NCBI GenBank assembly: GCA_023414985.1
Contig: JAEZLY010000038.1
Coordinates: 1 to 8,417, forward strand
DNA length: 8,417 bases
Direction of reading: 5' to 3'
DNA from: Bacillota bacterium
GTDB taxonomy: Bacteria > Bacillota > Clostridia > Lachnospirales > Lachnospiraceae
Shown: in pieces, positions 1 to 5,435 of the stretch
Layout: every line of letters begins with the position of its first letter
Numbering within the stretch: position 1 is the first letter of the stretch
Translations under genes and position numbers: made by a program
The notes under the pieces: model-generated
What the model saw: only the letters and a program-made list of their open reading frames with translations
What the model was told of the DNA's origin: nothing
The model's database searches: none

Positions 1-1
1 G

Positions 2-637
2 GAACAGATCAAACCGCATTTTCTATATAATACGCTTGATACCATCAACTGGATGGCCAGGGAATATGATGCAGAGGATATCGTAAGGGTGGTCGATGCG
101 CTGACCAGTATGTACAGAATTGGCTTAAGCCATGGCAAGGATTATATTACTCTGGAGGAAGAGATCAAGTATGTAGCGAACTATCTGTATATACAGAAGA
201 TTCGTTATCAGTCGAAGCTAAACTTTGAGATTAAGGAAGACATGCAGCTGCAGAAATATGAGGTTCCGAAGCTGATCCTTCAGCCGCTTATCGAGAACGC
301 CATCTACCACGGAATTAAGACAAAAAGGGGAGAAGGACATCTGATCATCAGCACGAAGGAGCTGGAGGGAGGTTTTATTGAGCTTGCAGTGGAGGATGAC
401 GGTTCAGGAATGCCTGAAGAGAAGGTGGAGGAGCTGAACCGGGTCCTGAATGAGCCCAATAGAGACGAGCAAAATCAAAGCTTCGGATTGTTCTATATTA
501 ATGAACGTCTGCGAATCAGATATGGCAGCCGCTACAATGTTCAAATCTTAAGTGCAAGGGATGCAGGGACTAAGGTAACGATCCGAATTCCAAAAAACTG
601 CAATAAAGAGGAAGTGAGTCCATTCTATGAGGAATAA
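2..637 (+). CDS. LytS/YesM-family sensor histidine kinase, C-terminal part (5' end outside window)
   Basis: This gene runs in from the left edge, and about 211 codons are visible, open from base 2. It begins inside the phosphoacceptor box of the His_kinase family (PF06580), reading EQIKPHFLYNTLDTINW, with the likely phosphorylated His at bases 17-19. The ATPase part follows: an N box with PLIENAIYHGI (bases 287-319), a G box with DDGSGM (about bases 395-412), and the GLFYINERL segment typical of LytS/YesM/BtsS kinases. The membrane and extracellular sensor part lies upstream, so the ligand cannot be read here. Family members phosphorylate an AraC-type (YesN) or LytTR response regulator, probably encoded nearby but not seen. 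The stop codon overlaps the next gene by 11 bases, which suggests translational coupling with the binding-protein lipoprotein. The family call is secure; the signal sensed is inference. Confidence 0.93.
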   Translation, partial: EQIKPHFLYNTLDTINWMAREYDAEDIVRVVDALTSMYRIGLSHGKDYITLEEEIKYVANYLYIQKIRYQSKLNFEIKEDMQLQKYEVPKLILQPLIENAIYHGIKTKRGEGHLIISTKELEGGFIELAVEDDGSGMPEEKVEELNRVLNEPNRDEQNQSFGLFYINERLRIRYGSRYNVQILSARDAGTKVTIRIPKNCNKEEVSPFYEE

Positions 638-2489
638 ATCTTTAAAAGCCGTATTTGTCCTTATTGCATTATTCTTTTTAATGTTTCTGTCAAGCTGTAA
701 CTTCTATCAGGAAGACAAAAAATATGAGAAGATTGATTATGTGATTGGCGTTTCTCAGGCTAATTTAAGAGAATCCTGGCGTCTGGTATCGACGAATGAA
801 ATCCGGGAAGAAGCAGAAAAGCACTCGAATATCAGCTTAATCATAACGGATGCAACTTCCGATACGGATAAGCAGAAGGATGATATCAATAAGCTTTTGG
901 AATTCGGGATTGATCTGTTGATTGTTTCTCCTTGCGATGTAAAAGCAATGACACCGATCATCAGAGAGGTCTATCAGAAGATTCCTGTAATTGTTATGGA
1001 CCGAGCTGTTGAGGGATATGATTATGCATTATATATCGGACCGGATAACGAAATTATCGGAAGGAAGGCTGCAGAAGAGGTTCTCAATCTGCTGCCTGAC
1101 CGGCAAGGAACCGTCCTGGAGCTGAGCGGCAACGAGACTTCCCAATCCAGTGTTGATCGAAGCAAAGGCTTTGCATCGCTGATCTCGGAATATCAGGGTA
1201 TTAATACGGTCAAATATTTCGTGGATTCGGCAACCAGGGACGAGACGGAGGATATGGTTCTGAAGCTTGACCCGGTTCTGCAGGGAGTCAGCGTGATATT
1301 TGCGCATAATGATTATATGGCCAGAGGGGCTTACCTGGCAATGAAGCAATTGGGTTATAATATCCCGATCATCGGAATTGACGGTTTTACAGGAGAGAAT
1401 AACGGAATTGATATGGTTCGGAATAATCAGATTGCAACCACGATTTCCTGTCCGACAGGCGGAAAGGAAGCAATTCAGTATGCGATGGATATCCTGAATC
1501 ATGTGAGCGGTGTTCCGAAAAAGATTATTCTGAGAAGTCATAATATCACGAAGGATAATGCGGATGCTTATGTTCAAAGCCTTGAGAAAGCTTATAAAGA
1601 GACAGACCATATCATTGATGTGGGCTATTCGCAGGTTGGATCGGAAAGTGCCTGGAGAATTGCAAACACGGCTTCTATTAAGGAAGCGGCGAGAGAGAAC
1701 GGTATCAATCTGATTTACGAGGAGGGAAATCAATCGCAGGAAAAACAGATCGAATCCATTCGTAAATTTATTGATATGGGAGTAGATATTATCGTTCTTT
1801 CACCGGTGGTCGATACAGGCTGGGATGAGGTGCTTAAGGAAGCAAAAGCAGCCGGTATTCCGGTACTCCTGTCGGACAGGAAAATTATCGTAGATGATGA
1901 CGAATTGTATACTACCTATATTGGTGCGGATTTTCTTGAGGACGGGCGTAGTGCCATGAGGTGGATTGCCAAAAATGTTCCGAGCAATCAGGGTATCGTT
2001 GAGATAATGGAACTGAAAGGAACCATAGGGGCATCCCCATCCACGGAACGTAAAAAGGGCTTTGAGGAGATTTTAAGTCAGTATCCGAGATATGAAATCG
2101 TATACTCAGAGACGGCTAACTTCACCTACCAGGACGGAAAGAGAGTGGTGGAGGAATATCTTGCTGAGCATGAATGGAATATTGATGTTATCTTTGCTCA
2201 TAATGATGATATGGCTTTGGGTGCGATTGAAGCTCTGGAGGAGAACGGTATACGTCCCGGTGTGGATGTAAAAATTGTATCAATAGACGGCACCAAGGAA
2301 GCCTTCAAAGCGATGCAGAAAGGGAAATTGAATTGCAGTGTGGAATGTACACCACTCCTGGGACCGCAGCTGATGAAGGCAATCCGGGACCTGACTTCAG
2401 GGAAGGAGCTTCCCTTACGGATCATTACGGAAGGAAAGATTTATACCCAGGAAGAGGCTGCAAAGCTGATCAACAGCAGAAAATATTGA
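627..2489 (+). CDS. Lipoprotein with two tandem sugar-type periplasmic-binding domains
   Basis: This 620-residue protein starts with a lipoprotein signal: basic MRNKSLK, a hydrophobic stretch, and lipobox LSSC with the acylated Cys at residue 24. It should be tethered to the outer face of the membrane. Two Peripla_BP_4-type domains follow, at about residues 36-305 and 328-612. They are clearly duplicated: VIGVSQANLRESWR (39-52) corresponds to VGYSQVGSESAWR (332-344), and FAHNDYMARGA (225-235) to FAHNDDMALGA (523-533). The second domain resembles E. coli YtfQ (galactofuranose binding) from memory; the first is more RbsB-like. Usual family members have one domain of about 300-330 residues, so this is double length. 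No transmembrane, kinase or permease segment is visible. The ribosome binding site is weak (AAAGAGG 15 bases upstream), fitting coupling to the overlapping kinase gene. It is probably the ligand-capturing partner of that kinase; a transport role is the alternative. The ligand is unknown. Confidence 0.9.
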   Translation: MRNKSLKAVFVLIALFFLMFLSSCNFYQEDKKYEKIDYVIGVSQANLRESWRLVSTNEIREEAEKHSNISLIITDATSDTDKQKDDINKLLEFGIDLLIVSPCDVKAMTPIIREVYQKIPVIVMDRAVEGYDYALYIGPDNEIIGRKAAEEVLNLLPDRQGTVLELSGNETSQSSVDRSKGFASLISEYQGINTVKYFVDSATRDETEDMVLKLDPVLQGVSVIFAHNDYMARGAYLAMKQLGYNIPIIGIDGFTGENNGIDMVRNNQIATTISCPTGGKEAIQYAMDILNHVSGVPKKIILRSHNITKDNADAYVQSLEKAYKETDHIIDVGYSQVGSESAWRIANTASIKEAARENGINLIYEEGNQSQEKQIESIRKFIDMGVDIIVLSPVVDTGWDEVLKEAKAAGIPVLLSDRKIIVDDDELYTTYIGADFLEDGRSAMRWIAKNVPSNQGIVEIMELKGTIGASPSTERKKGFEEILSQYPRYEIVYSETANFTYQDGKRVVEEYLAEHEWNIDVIFAHNDDMALGAIEALEENGIRPGVDVKIVSIDGTKEAFKAMQKGKLNCSVECTPLLGPQLMKAIRDLTSGKELPLRIITEGKIYTQEEAAKLINSRKY

Positions 2490-2557
2490 TTAAATTAACT
2501 CGTATGGATCAGCGATAACTGTAAAGACTAATTGTATCTAAATCAGGAGGTACAAGG

Positions 2558-2749
2558 ATGTCCAACAGAATGAACAGTAAGGATCCGAACCATACCAATT
2601 CGAATAATAATGGTCTGGCAGAAAGAAATATAACAGCTGACGATATGAAGAAATACAAGAATGCTATGGATGATACGAGGCGGTATATCAGCGGCAGCGA
2701 AGAACTTTCCTCCTCCAGCCATCAATTCAGTGATTTGGATTCCGAATAA
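2558..2749 (+). CDS. Small hydrophilic protein of unknown function (63 aa)
   Basis: I do not recognise this gene. It is supported by a strong ribosome binding site, AGGAGG at 2545-2550, seven bases before the ATG. It also lies between the binding-protein lipoprotein and a terminator-like hairpin on the same strand. The product is very polar. It has an Asn-rich N-terminal third (NHTNSNNN, residues 11-18), a central charged segment that could be helical (TADDMKKYKNAMDDTRRY), and a Ser/acidic tail (SGSEELSSSSHQFSDLDSE). There is no Cys, no Trp, no signal peptide and no membrane segment, so it is probably cytoplasmic and may be partly disordered. It begins 68 bases after the lipoprotein stop. No clear promoter or terminator lies in that gap, so it may be the last gene of the same transcript. 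No function is proposed. Confidence 0.65.
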   Translation: MSNRMNSKDPNHTNSNNNGLAERNITADDMKKYKNAMDDTRRYISGSEELSSSSHQFSDLDSE

Positions 2750-2789
2750 CAGAAGAACAAGAGACTTTTGTAACAAGTGATAAAATCAA

Positions 2790-2845
2790 GGCAGGGAAAG
2801 GGTTAGCTTCCGATGAGTGTGTGTGAAGCTGACCCTTTCTCTGCC
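2790..2845 (+). terminator. Long hairpin, probable terminator between convergent units
   Basis: Bases 2790-2810 and 2825-2845 form a 21-base-pair stem around a 14-base loop. As + strand RNA every position pairs, with two G.U wobbles. As - strand RNA those two positions become A.C mismatches, so the fold favours + transcription. The 3' flank (TGTGTCAT) is a poor U tract. Read on the - strand the hairpin is followed by CTTGATTTTATC, a slightly better T run. It lies between the small + strand gene and the end of the - strand hydrolase gene, where a shared terminator is expected. Confidence 0.6.
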
Positions 2846-2900
2846 TGTGTCATACATAACTTACCAACTAAGCCATGATTCATCCTCCATTGTGATTCAC

Positions 2901-3782
2901 CTAAATGTGATGCTCCAGTAAAAATGACTCAACTGCTCTGTTTACCTCCTCCGGCTGCTCGAGCGGCAGCAGATGTCCCGCATCCTTGATAATCAGAAGC
3001 TTGCTATCAGAAGTTTGCGCTGCGGCATCATTAATGTCTGTCTGACTGATCAGCGGATCATTTTCCCCTCGCATCCATAGCACAGGACAGGTAAGCCGGC
3101 TAAGCTCCGGGATATAGTTTACTTTCAGCTTCACAGGGGCTAAGCCTTCTAACTGCCAGTCATCCAGTGATTTTTCTTTATATTTTGCTTTCAGTTTTGC
3201 CTCGTCAGTTAGAATAGCAATCAGATCATCAAAGTTCTCTGTATCTTTTCCGGCATGAAATAGGGAAGCCAGGCTGTTTTGCAGCTTTTCCTGAGAAATT
3301 CTGCCATAATATGCAGTTAATGCGGTCAGTGCTCCGGGCGTCTTGGCAAAGGCCCAGCTGAAGAGTTGACCCTTTACCTTATCTCCAAGGCCGCCGGGAC
3401 CCATGAGTACCAGACCTGTAACCTGCTCGGGGCACTTTAGGGTATATCCGATGGATACGCCTCCGCCCATGGATAATCCCACGAACGGTAAAGGAGGTAG
3501 GTTAAAATGTCGGATCACACCTTCGACGATCTGATTCAGACAGTTTTGGTCAATCCTTCCGGACCAGGGTCTGCTTTGTCCGTGTCTGGGAAAATCGATT
3601 GCAAATACTCTTCTTGTTTTCGCCAGATATCCGGCTAAATGATACCAGATGAGTCGGGCTTCGTCATACATGGCTCCGTGGAGCAGCAGTACCGGAGGGG
3701 ATGCTTCATTACCAGACTCATAGACGGAGATGGGCCCACCATTTAGGGATATCATATGATGTTTTTCATAAATAGTTTTCAT
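2901..3782 (-). CDS. Alpha/beta-hydrolase fold enzyme
   Basis: This is a 293-residue soluble enzyme of the alpha/beta-hydrolase fold, of normal length for the family. Visible motifs in order are the oxyanion-hole LLHGAMYD (33-40) and the strand-turn DFPRHGQS (63-70). The nucleophile elbow is GLSMGGG (102-108), with catalytic Ser104. The acid is probably Asp242 in MRGENDPLI, and the base is His270 in DAGHLLPLEQPEEV. A cap region lies at about 130-225. There is no signal peptide, so it is cytoplasmic. The substrate cannot be inferred: esterases, lactonases and C-C bond hydrolases share this pattern. The start at 3782 is preceded by AGGAGG (3791-3796) with an 8-base spacer. It lies 27 bases downstream of a TetR-type gene on the same strand and is probably co-transcribed with and controlled by it. 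That suggests induction by a small molecule that may also be a substrate or relative. Confidence 0.9.
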   Translation of the reverse strand: MKTIYEKHHMISLNGGPISVYESGNEASPPVLLLHGAMYDEARLIWYHLAGYLAKTRRVFAIDFPRHGQSRPWSGRIDQNCLNQIVEGVIRHFNLPPLPFVGLSMGGGVSIGYTLKCPEQVTGLVLMGPGGLGDKVKGQLFSWAFAKTPGALTALTAYYGRISQEKLQNSLASLFHAGKDTENFDDLIAILTDEAKLKAKYKEKSLDDWQLEGLAPVKLKVNYIPELSRLTCPVLWMRGENDPLISQTDINDAAAQTSDSKLLIIKDAGHLLPLEQPEEVNRAVESFLLEHHI

Positions 3783-3809
3783 CTTATTAACCTCCTCATA
3801 GAATTTGTT

Positions 3810-4415
3810 TCATTGATAGAATGTGAGTTTTAGCACGCCCATCCATTTCTCAAAATCGGCCAGCAGTTGATCCGGATCGATATCATTTTTCAGAAGCTTA
3901 CTCTGCAAAAAACCATCGGATACCCACAGAATGATATGAATGATTTGTTCCGGAGCAATCCCCTGTTTGATACTGGAGCAGTCCATATGCTTCAGGACTT
4001 CAGCATAATTGTCAGAGATCAGGTTATAGTTCAACTTACCGACAACCGCACGAACCTCCGGTGCTTCTTCGTAATAAGCCCTGTAAATGAATTGATACAG
4101 ATACGGATGAGTCTTAAAAACTTCGAGCTTAATTACATTCGCACGATGAATCATTTCAAACAGATCTTCTTTTTCCTTATATGGAAAGCTACCCAGATCC
4201 TTTGACATGAAATCGATAGAATACTGAAACAGATAGGTAAAAAGCTCAAGCTTTGAGCCAAAATAATGGAACAGAAGACTTTTTGATACACCGGCCTCTA
4301 ATGCGATGTCGGCTGTGGAAGCTTTTCTATATCCGGCTTTGGCAAAAGTCTTGAATGAGGCGTTGAGAATAGTCCATTGCTTCTCCTGGGTCAGTTCATA
4401 GAATTTTGAATTCAT
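3810..4415 (-). CDS. TetR/AcrR-family transcriptional regulator
   Basis: This is a 201-residue repressor-type regulator. Residues 12-60 form the TetR_N DNA-binding domain, with the helix-turn-helix STADIALEAGVSKSLLFHYF (33-52) followed by GSKLELFTYLF. The remaining 140 residues form the variable helical ligand and dimerisation domain. The start was placed at the ATG at 4413-4415 because AAAGGAGT lies 6 bases upstream of it (4422-4429). An in-frame ATG at 4481 would put the operator and promoter inside the coding region and lacks a ribosome binding site. The gene precedes an alpha/beta-hydrolase gene by 27 bases. It is preceded by a perfect inverted repeat embracing its own promoter, so it very likely represses itself and the hydrolase until a ligand binds. 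The ligand is unknown. Confidence 0.93.
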   Translation of the reverse strand: MNSKFYELTQEKQWTILNASFKTFAKAGYRKASTADIALEAGVSKSLLFHYFGSKLELFTYLFQYSIDFMSKDLGSFPYKEKEDLFEMIHRANVIKLEVFKTHPYLYQFIYRAYYEEAPEVRAVVGKLNYNLISDNYAEVLKHMDCSSIKQGIAPEQIIHIILWVSDGFLQSKLLKNDIDPDQLLADFEKWMGVLKLTFYQ

Positions 4416-4421
4416 TCCTTG

Positions 4422-4429
4422 ACTCCTTT
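4422..4429 (-). promoter_or_regulatory. Ribosome binding site deciding the TetR start
   Basis: On the - strand this reads AAAGGAGT, six bases before the ATG at 4415. It rules in this start over the longer in-frame ATG at 4481, which has no comparable purine run. Confidence 0.8.
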
Positions 4430-4430
4430 C

Positions 4431-4482
4431 ATTGACCGTTTCGGTTAATAATATTATATGTATATTAACCGAAACGGTCAAT
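4431..4482. promoter_or_regulatory. Double TetR operator: perfect 20-base inverted repeat
   Basis: Arms 4431-4450 and 4463-4482 are exact reverse complements separated by 12 bases. Each arm is itself an imperfect palindrome, TTGACCG-TTT-CGGTTAA at 4432-4448 and its mirror at 4465-4481, matching 6 of 7 positions. That is the size and shape of a TetR-family half-site pair, so the region looks like two dimer sites with centres 33 bases apart, about three helical turns. One site covers the -35 box and the other the transcription start of the - strand TetR gene. This implies autorepression, inferred from position; binding is not shown. Confidence 0.82.
4453..4481 (-). promoter_or_regulatory. Sigma-A promoter of the TetR-hydrolase operon
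   Basis: On the - strand, TTGACC (4476-4481) is followed by a 17-base spacer and a perfect TATAAT (4453-4458). Transcription should start near 4446, giving a leader of about 30 bases before the ATG at 4415. The -35 box lies inside one operator arm and the start inside the other, so a bound repressor would occlude polymerase. Confidence 0.83.
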
Positions 4483-4675
4483 AGGTTTACGAAAATGTTT
4501 CGTGCAAATAGTGCTTCTAAGTATTTTTAGTAAAATTTTACCGTAAATGGGAAATATGTACTGTAAACCCTTACCATATCAGAGAATAGGACAATATACC
4601 TATAATATCTAAAATACAAGAAAATATTTACAAATACGACAAAATGCTGCAATTTCTTACTTTAATTTATAATAT
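4483..4675. other. AT-rich intergenic spacer between divergent TetR genes
   Basis: The full gene-free interval is 4416-4746 (331 bases), and its two ends carry the operators and promoters listed separately. The middle part is AT-rich with no credible coding frame. It contains two short perfect palindromes: ACGAAA-ATG-TTTCGT at 4489-4503 and GTAAAATTTTAC at 4530-4541. Two isolated TATAAT strings (4601-4606 and 4668-4673) lack a matching -35 box, so I do not call promoters there. Confidence 0.6.
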
Positions 4676-4704
4676 TTGACAACCATATACCGGTTGGGTA
4701 TACT
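4676..4704 (+). promoter_or_regulatory. Sigma-A promoter of the + strand TetR gene
   Basis: A perfect TTGACA (4676-4681) is separated by 17 bases from TATACT (4699-4704), five of six to consensus. Transcription should start around 4711, giving a 36-base leader before the ATG at 4747. No other comparably good promoter was seen upstream of cheA, so this one may drive the whole TetR-cheA-cheW-receptor unit. Confidence 0.82.
4686..4702. promoter_or_regulatory. Candidate operator in the promoter spacer (inverted repeat)
   Basis: TATACC-GGTTG-GGTATA is a perfect 6-5-6 inverted repeat lying between the -35 and -10 boxes and overlapping the -10. Position and size suit repression by a TetR dimer. Its sequence is not obviously the same as the repeat at 4714-4735, so only one of the two may be the true site. 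Confidence 0.45.
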
Positions 4705-4713
4705 TTCCTTAAG

Positions 4714-4735
4714 TTGGTTAATGATTACTAACCAA
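4714..4735. promoter_or_regulatory. Candidate operator or leader hairpin before the + strand TetR gene
   Basis: TTGGTTA (4714-4720) and TAACCAA (4729-4735) form a 7-8-7 inverted repeat. Over the whole 22 bases, 18 positions are symmetric. It begins just after the predicted transcription start and touches the AAGGAGG ribosome binding site (4734-4740). It could be an autoregulatory operator, or a leader hairpin affecting translation. Confidence 0.55.
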
Positions 4736-4746
4736 GGAGGAAAAAT

Positions 4747-5337
4747 ATGACAGATAATATCCTACTACACAGAAAAGAATTAATTATCCTCGCAGCAATT
4801 GAAGTGATTAATGAATTTGGAGTCTTGGGTTTTTCTACAAAGGAAGTATCTAAACGTGTGGGCATATCAGAGCCCGCAATCTTTAAGCATTTCAAAACGA
4901 AGAGTGAACTGCTTCATGCGGTACTGGAACTATTCTCACACTATGATTTAGATGTAATCCATTCAATCCGTGCTAAAAAACTGAAGGCGATCGAAAGTCT
5001 CCATCAGTTTATCAATACCTATGCAACCTATTATGAAAATTATCCAGCTATCACAGAATTGACGCAAAGCTTTGAGGACTTCAGGAGAGATCCGAATTTC
5101 ACTGATAAGATCCAGGAAATTCTTCAAACAAGAAAAAGCTTCCTGATCGAGCTGATAGAACAGGGTATGTCATCCGGAGAATTACGGGCGGATATCAATA
5201 GTGAATATCTGGCGGTAACAATCCTGGGTATGGAAAGGGAGTGGTGCCTGAGTTGGCGTTTTTCCGGTCACATTTATTCCTTGAAAGAGAAGATAACATC
5301 AACCTTGAATCTGTTAATGCAATTATCAAAAAGGTAG
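4747..5337 (+). CDS. TetR/AcrR-family transcriptional regulator upstream of chemotaxis genes
   Basis: This 196-residue protein has a TetR_N domain at about residues 9-58. Its helix-turn-helix reads STKEVSKRVGISEPAIFKHF (30-49), then KTKSELLHAVL. The C-terminal helical domain (60-196) is unlike that of the first TetR in the window, so the two are not recent duplicates. The start is secure: AAGGAGG at 4734-4740 lies six bases before the ATG. A near-consensus promoter and inverted repeats precede it, implying autoregulation. It ends 98 bases before the cheA ATG, on the same strand, with no convincing terminator between. It may therefore be co-transcribed with cheA and cheW, or control them. Local regulators of chemotaxis genes from this family are not something I know as standard, so that role is inference. 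Confidence 0.92.
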   Translation: MTDNILLHRKELIILAAIEVINEFGVLGFSTKEVSKRVGISEPAIFKHFKTKSELLHAVLELFSHYDLDVIHSIRAKKLKAIESLHQFINTYATYYENYPAITELTQSFEDFRRDPNFTDKIQEILQTRKSFLIELIEQGMSSGELRADINSEYLAVTILGMEREWCLSWRFSGHIYSLKEKITSTLNLLMQLSKR

Positions 5338-5349
5338 GTATTATGAAAG

Positions 5350-5364
5350 CCGGACGAAGTCCGG
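5350..5364 (+). other. Small GC-rich hairpin between TetR gene and cheA
   Basis: CCGGAC-GAA-GTCCGG forms a perfect 6-base-pair stem with a 3-base loop, 12 bases after the TetR stop. It is followed by AAACAGTATAAG, not a T tract, so it is not a convincing intrinsic terminator. It could stabilise or process the transcript between the regulator and chemotaxis genes. Confidence 0.5.
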
Positions 5365-5392
5365 AAACAGTATAAGAGTGGGAAATATATAG

Positions 5393-5408
5393 TAAGGGAT
5401 GTGATGAT
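5393..5408 (+). promoter_or_regulatory. Probable cheA ribosome binding site, displaced from the ATG
   Basis: TAAGGGATGTGAT (5393-5405) resembles the full anti-16S complement TAAGGAGGTGATC with small changes. It lies about 30 bases before the ATG at 5436, too far to serve it. It is close to an in-frame CTG at 5409, which would add nine residues (LSNLNTNET). It also carries GGATGT, the core of CsrA-binding consensus sites. Both readings are inference. Confidence 0.4.
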
Positions 5409-5435
5409 CTGTCAAATCTGAATACAAATGAAACA

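Noticed and set aside
1029..1733. Long open frame on the - strand (234 codons) opposite the binding-protein lipoprotein
   Set aside because: It is antisense to a gene with clear domain motifs. Its translation resembles no family and it has no ribosome binding site or promoter context.
2333..2518. + strand 61-codon frame overlapping the end of the lipoprotein gene
   Set aside because: It is mostly inside the second binding domain in another frame. The Gly/Pro-rich translation looks like off-frame reading.
3867..4205. + strand frame (112 codons) opposite the first TetR gene
   Set aside because: It is antisense to a secure TetR coding region, with no ribosome binding site and no family features.
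4416..4481. Upstream extension of the - strand TetR gene to an ATG at 4481
   Set aside because: It would place the operator and -10 box inside the coding sequence and has no ribosome binding site. The ATG at 4415 has AAAGGAGT at good distance.
4483..4675. Riboswitch or non-coding RNA in the AT-rich spacer
   Set aside because: Only short palindromes are visible. There is no extended helical architecture, conserved riboswitch core or terminator, and it lies upstream of the mapped-looking promoter.
5320..5360. Sigma-28/sigma-D type promoter before cheA
   Set aside because: GCCGGACG at 5349-5356 shares only GCCG with the GCCGATAT -10 element, and no TAAA box sits at the required 14-16 base distance.
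5350..5364. Intrinsic terminator between TetR gene and cheA
   Set aside because: The 6-bp stem is perfect but is followed by AAACAG and not by a T run.
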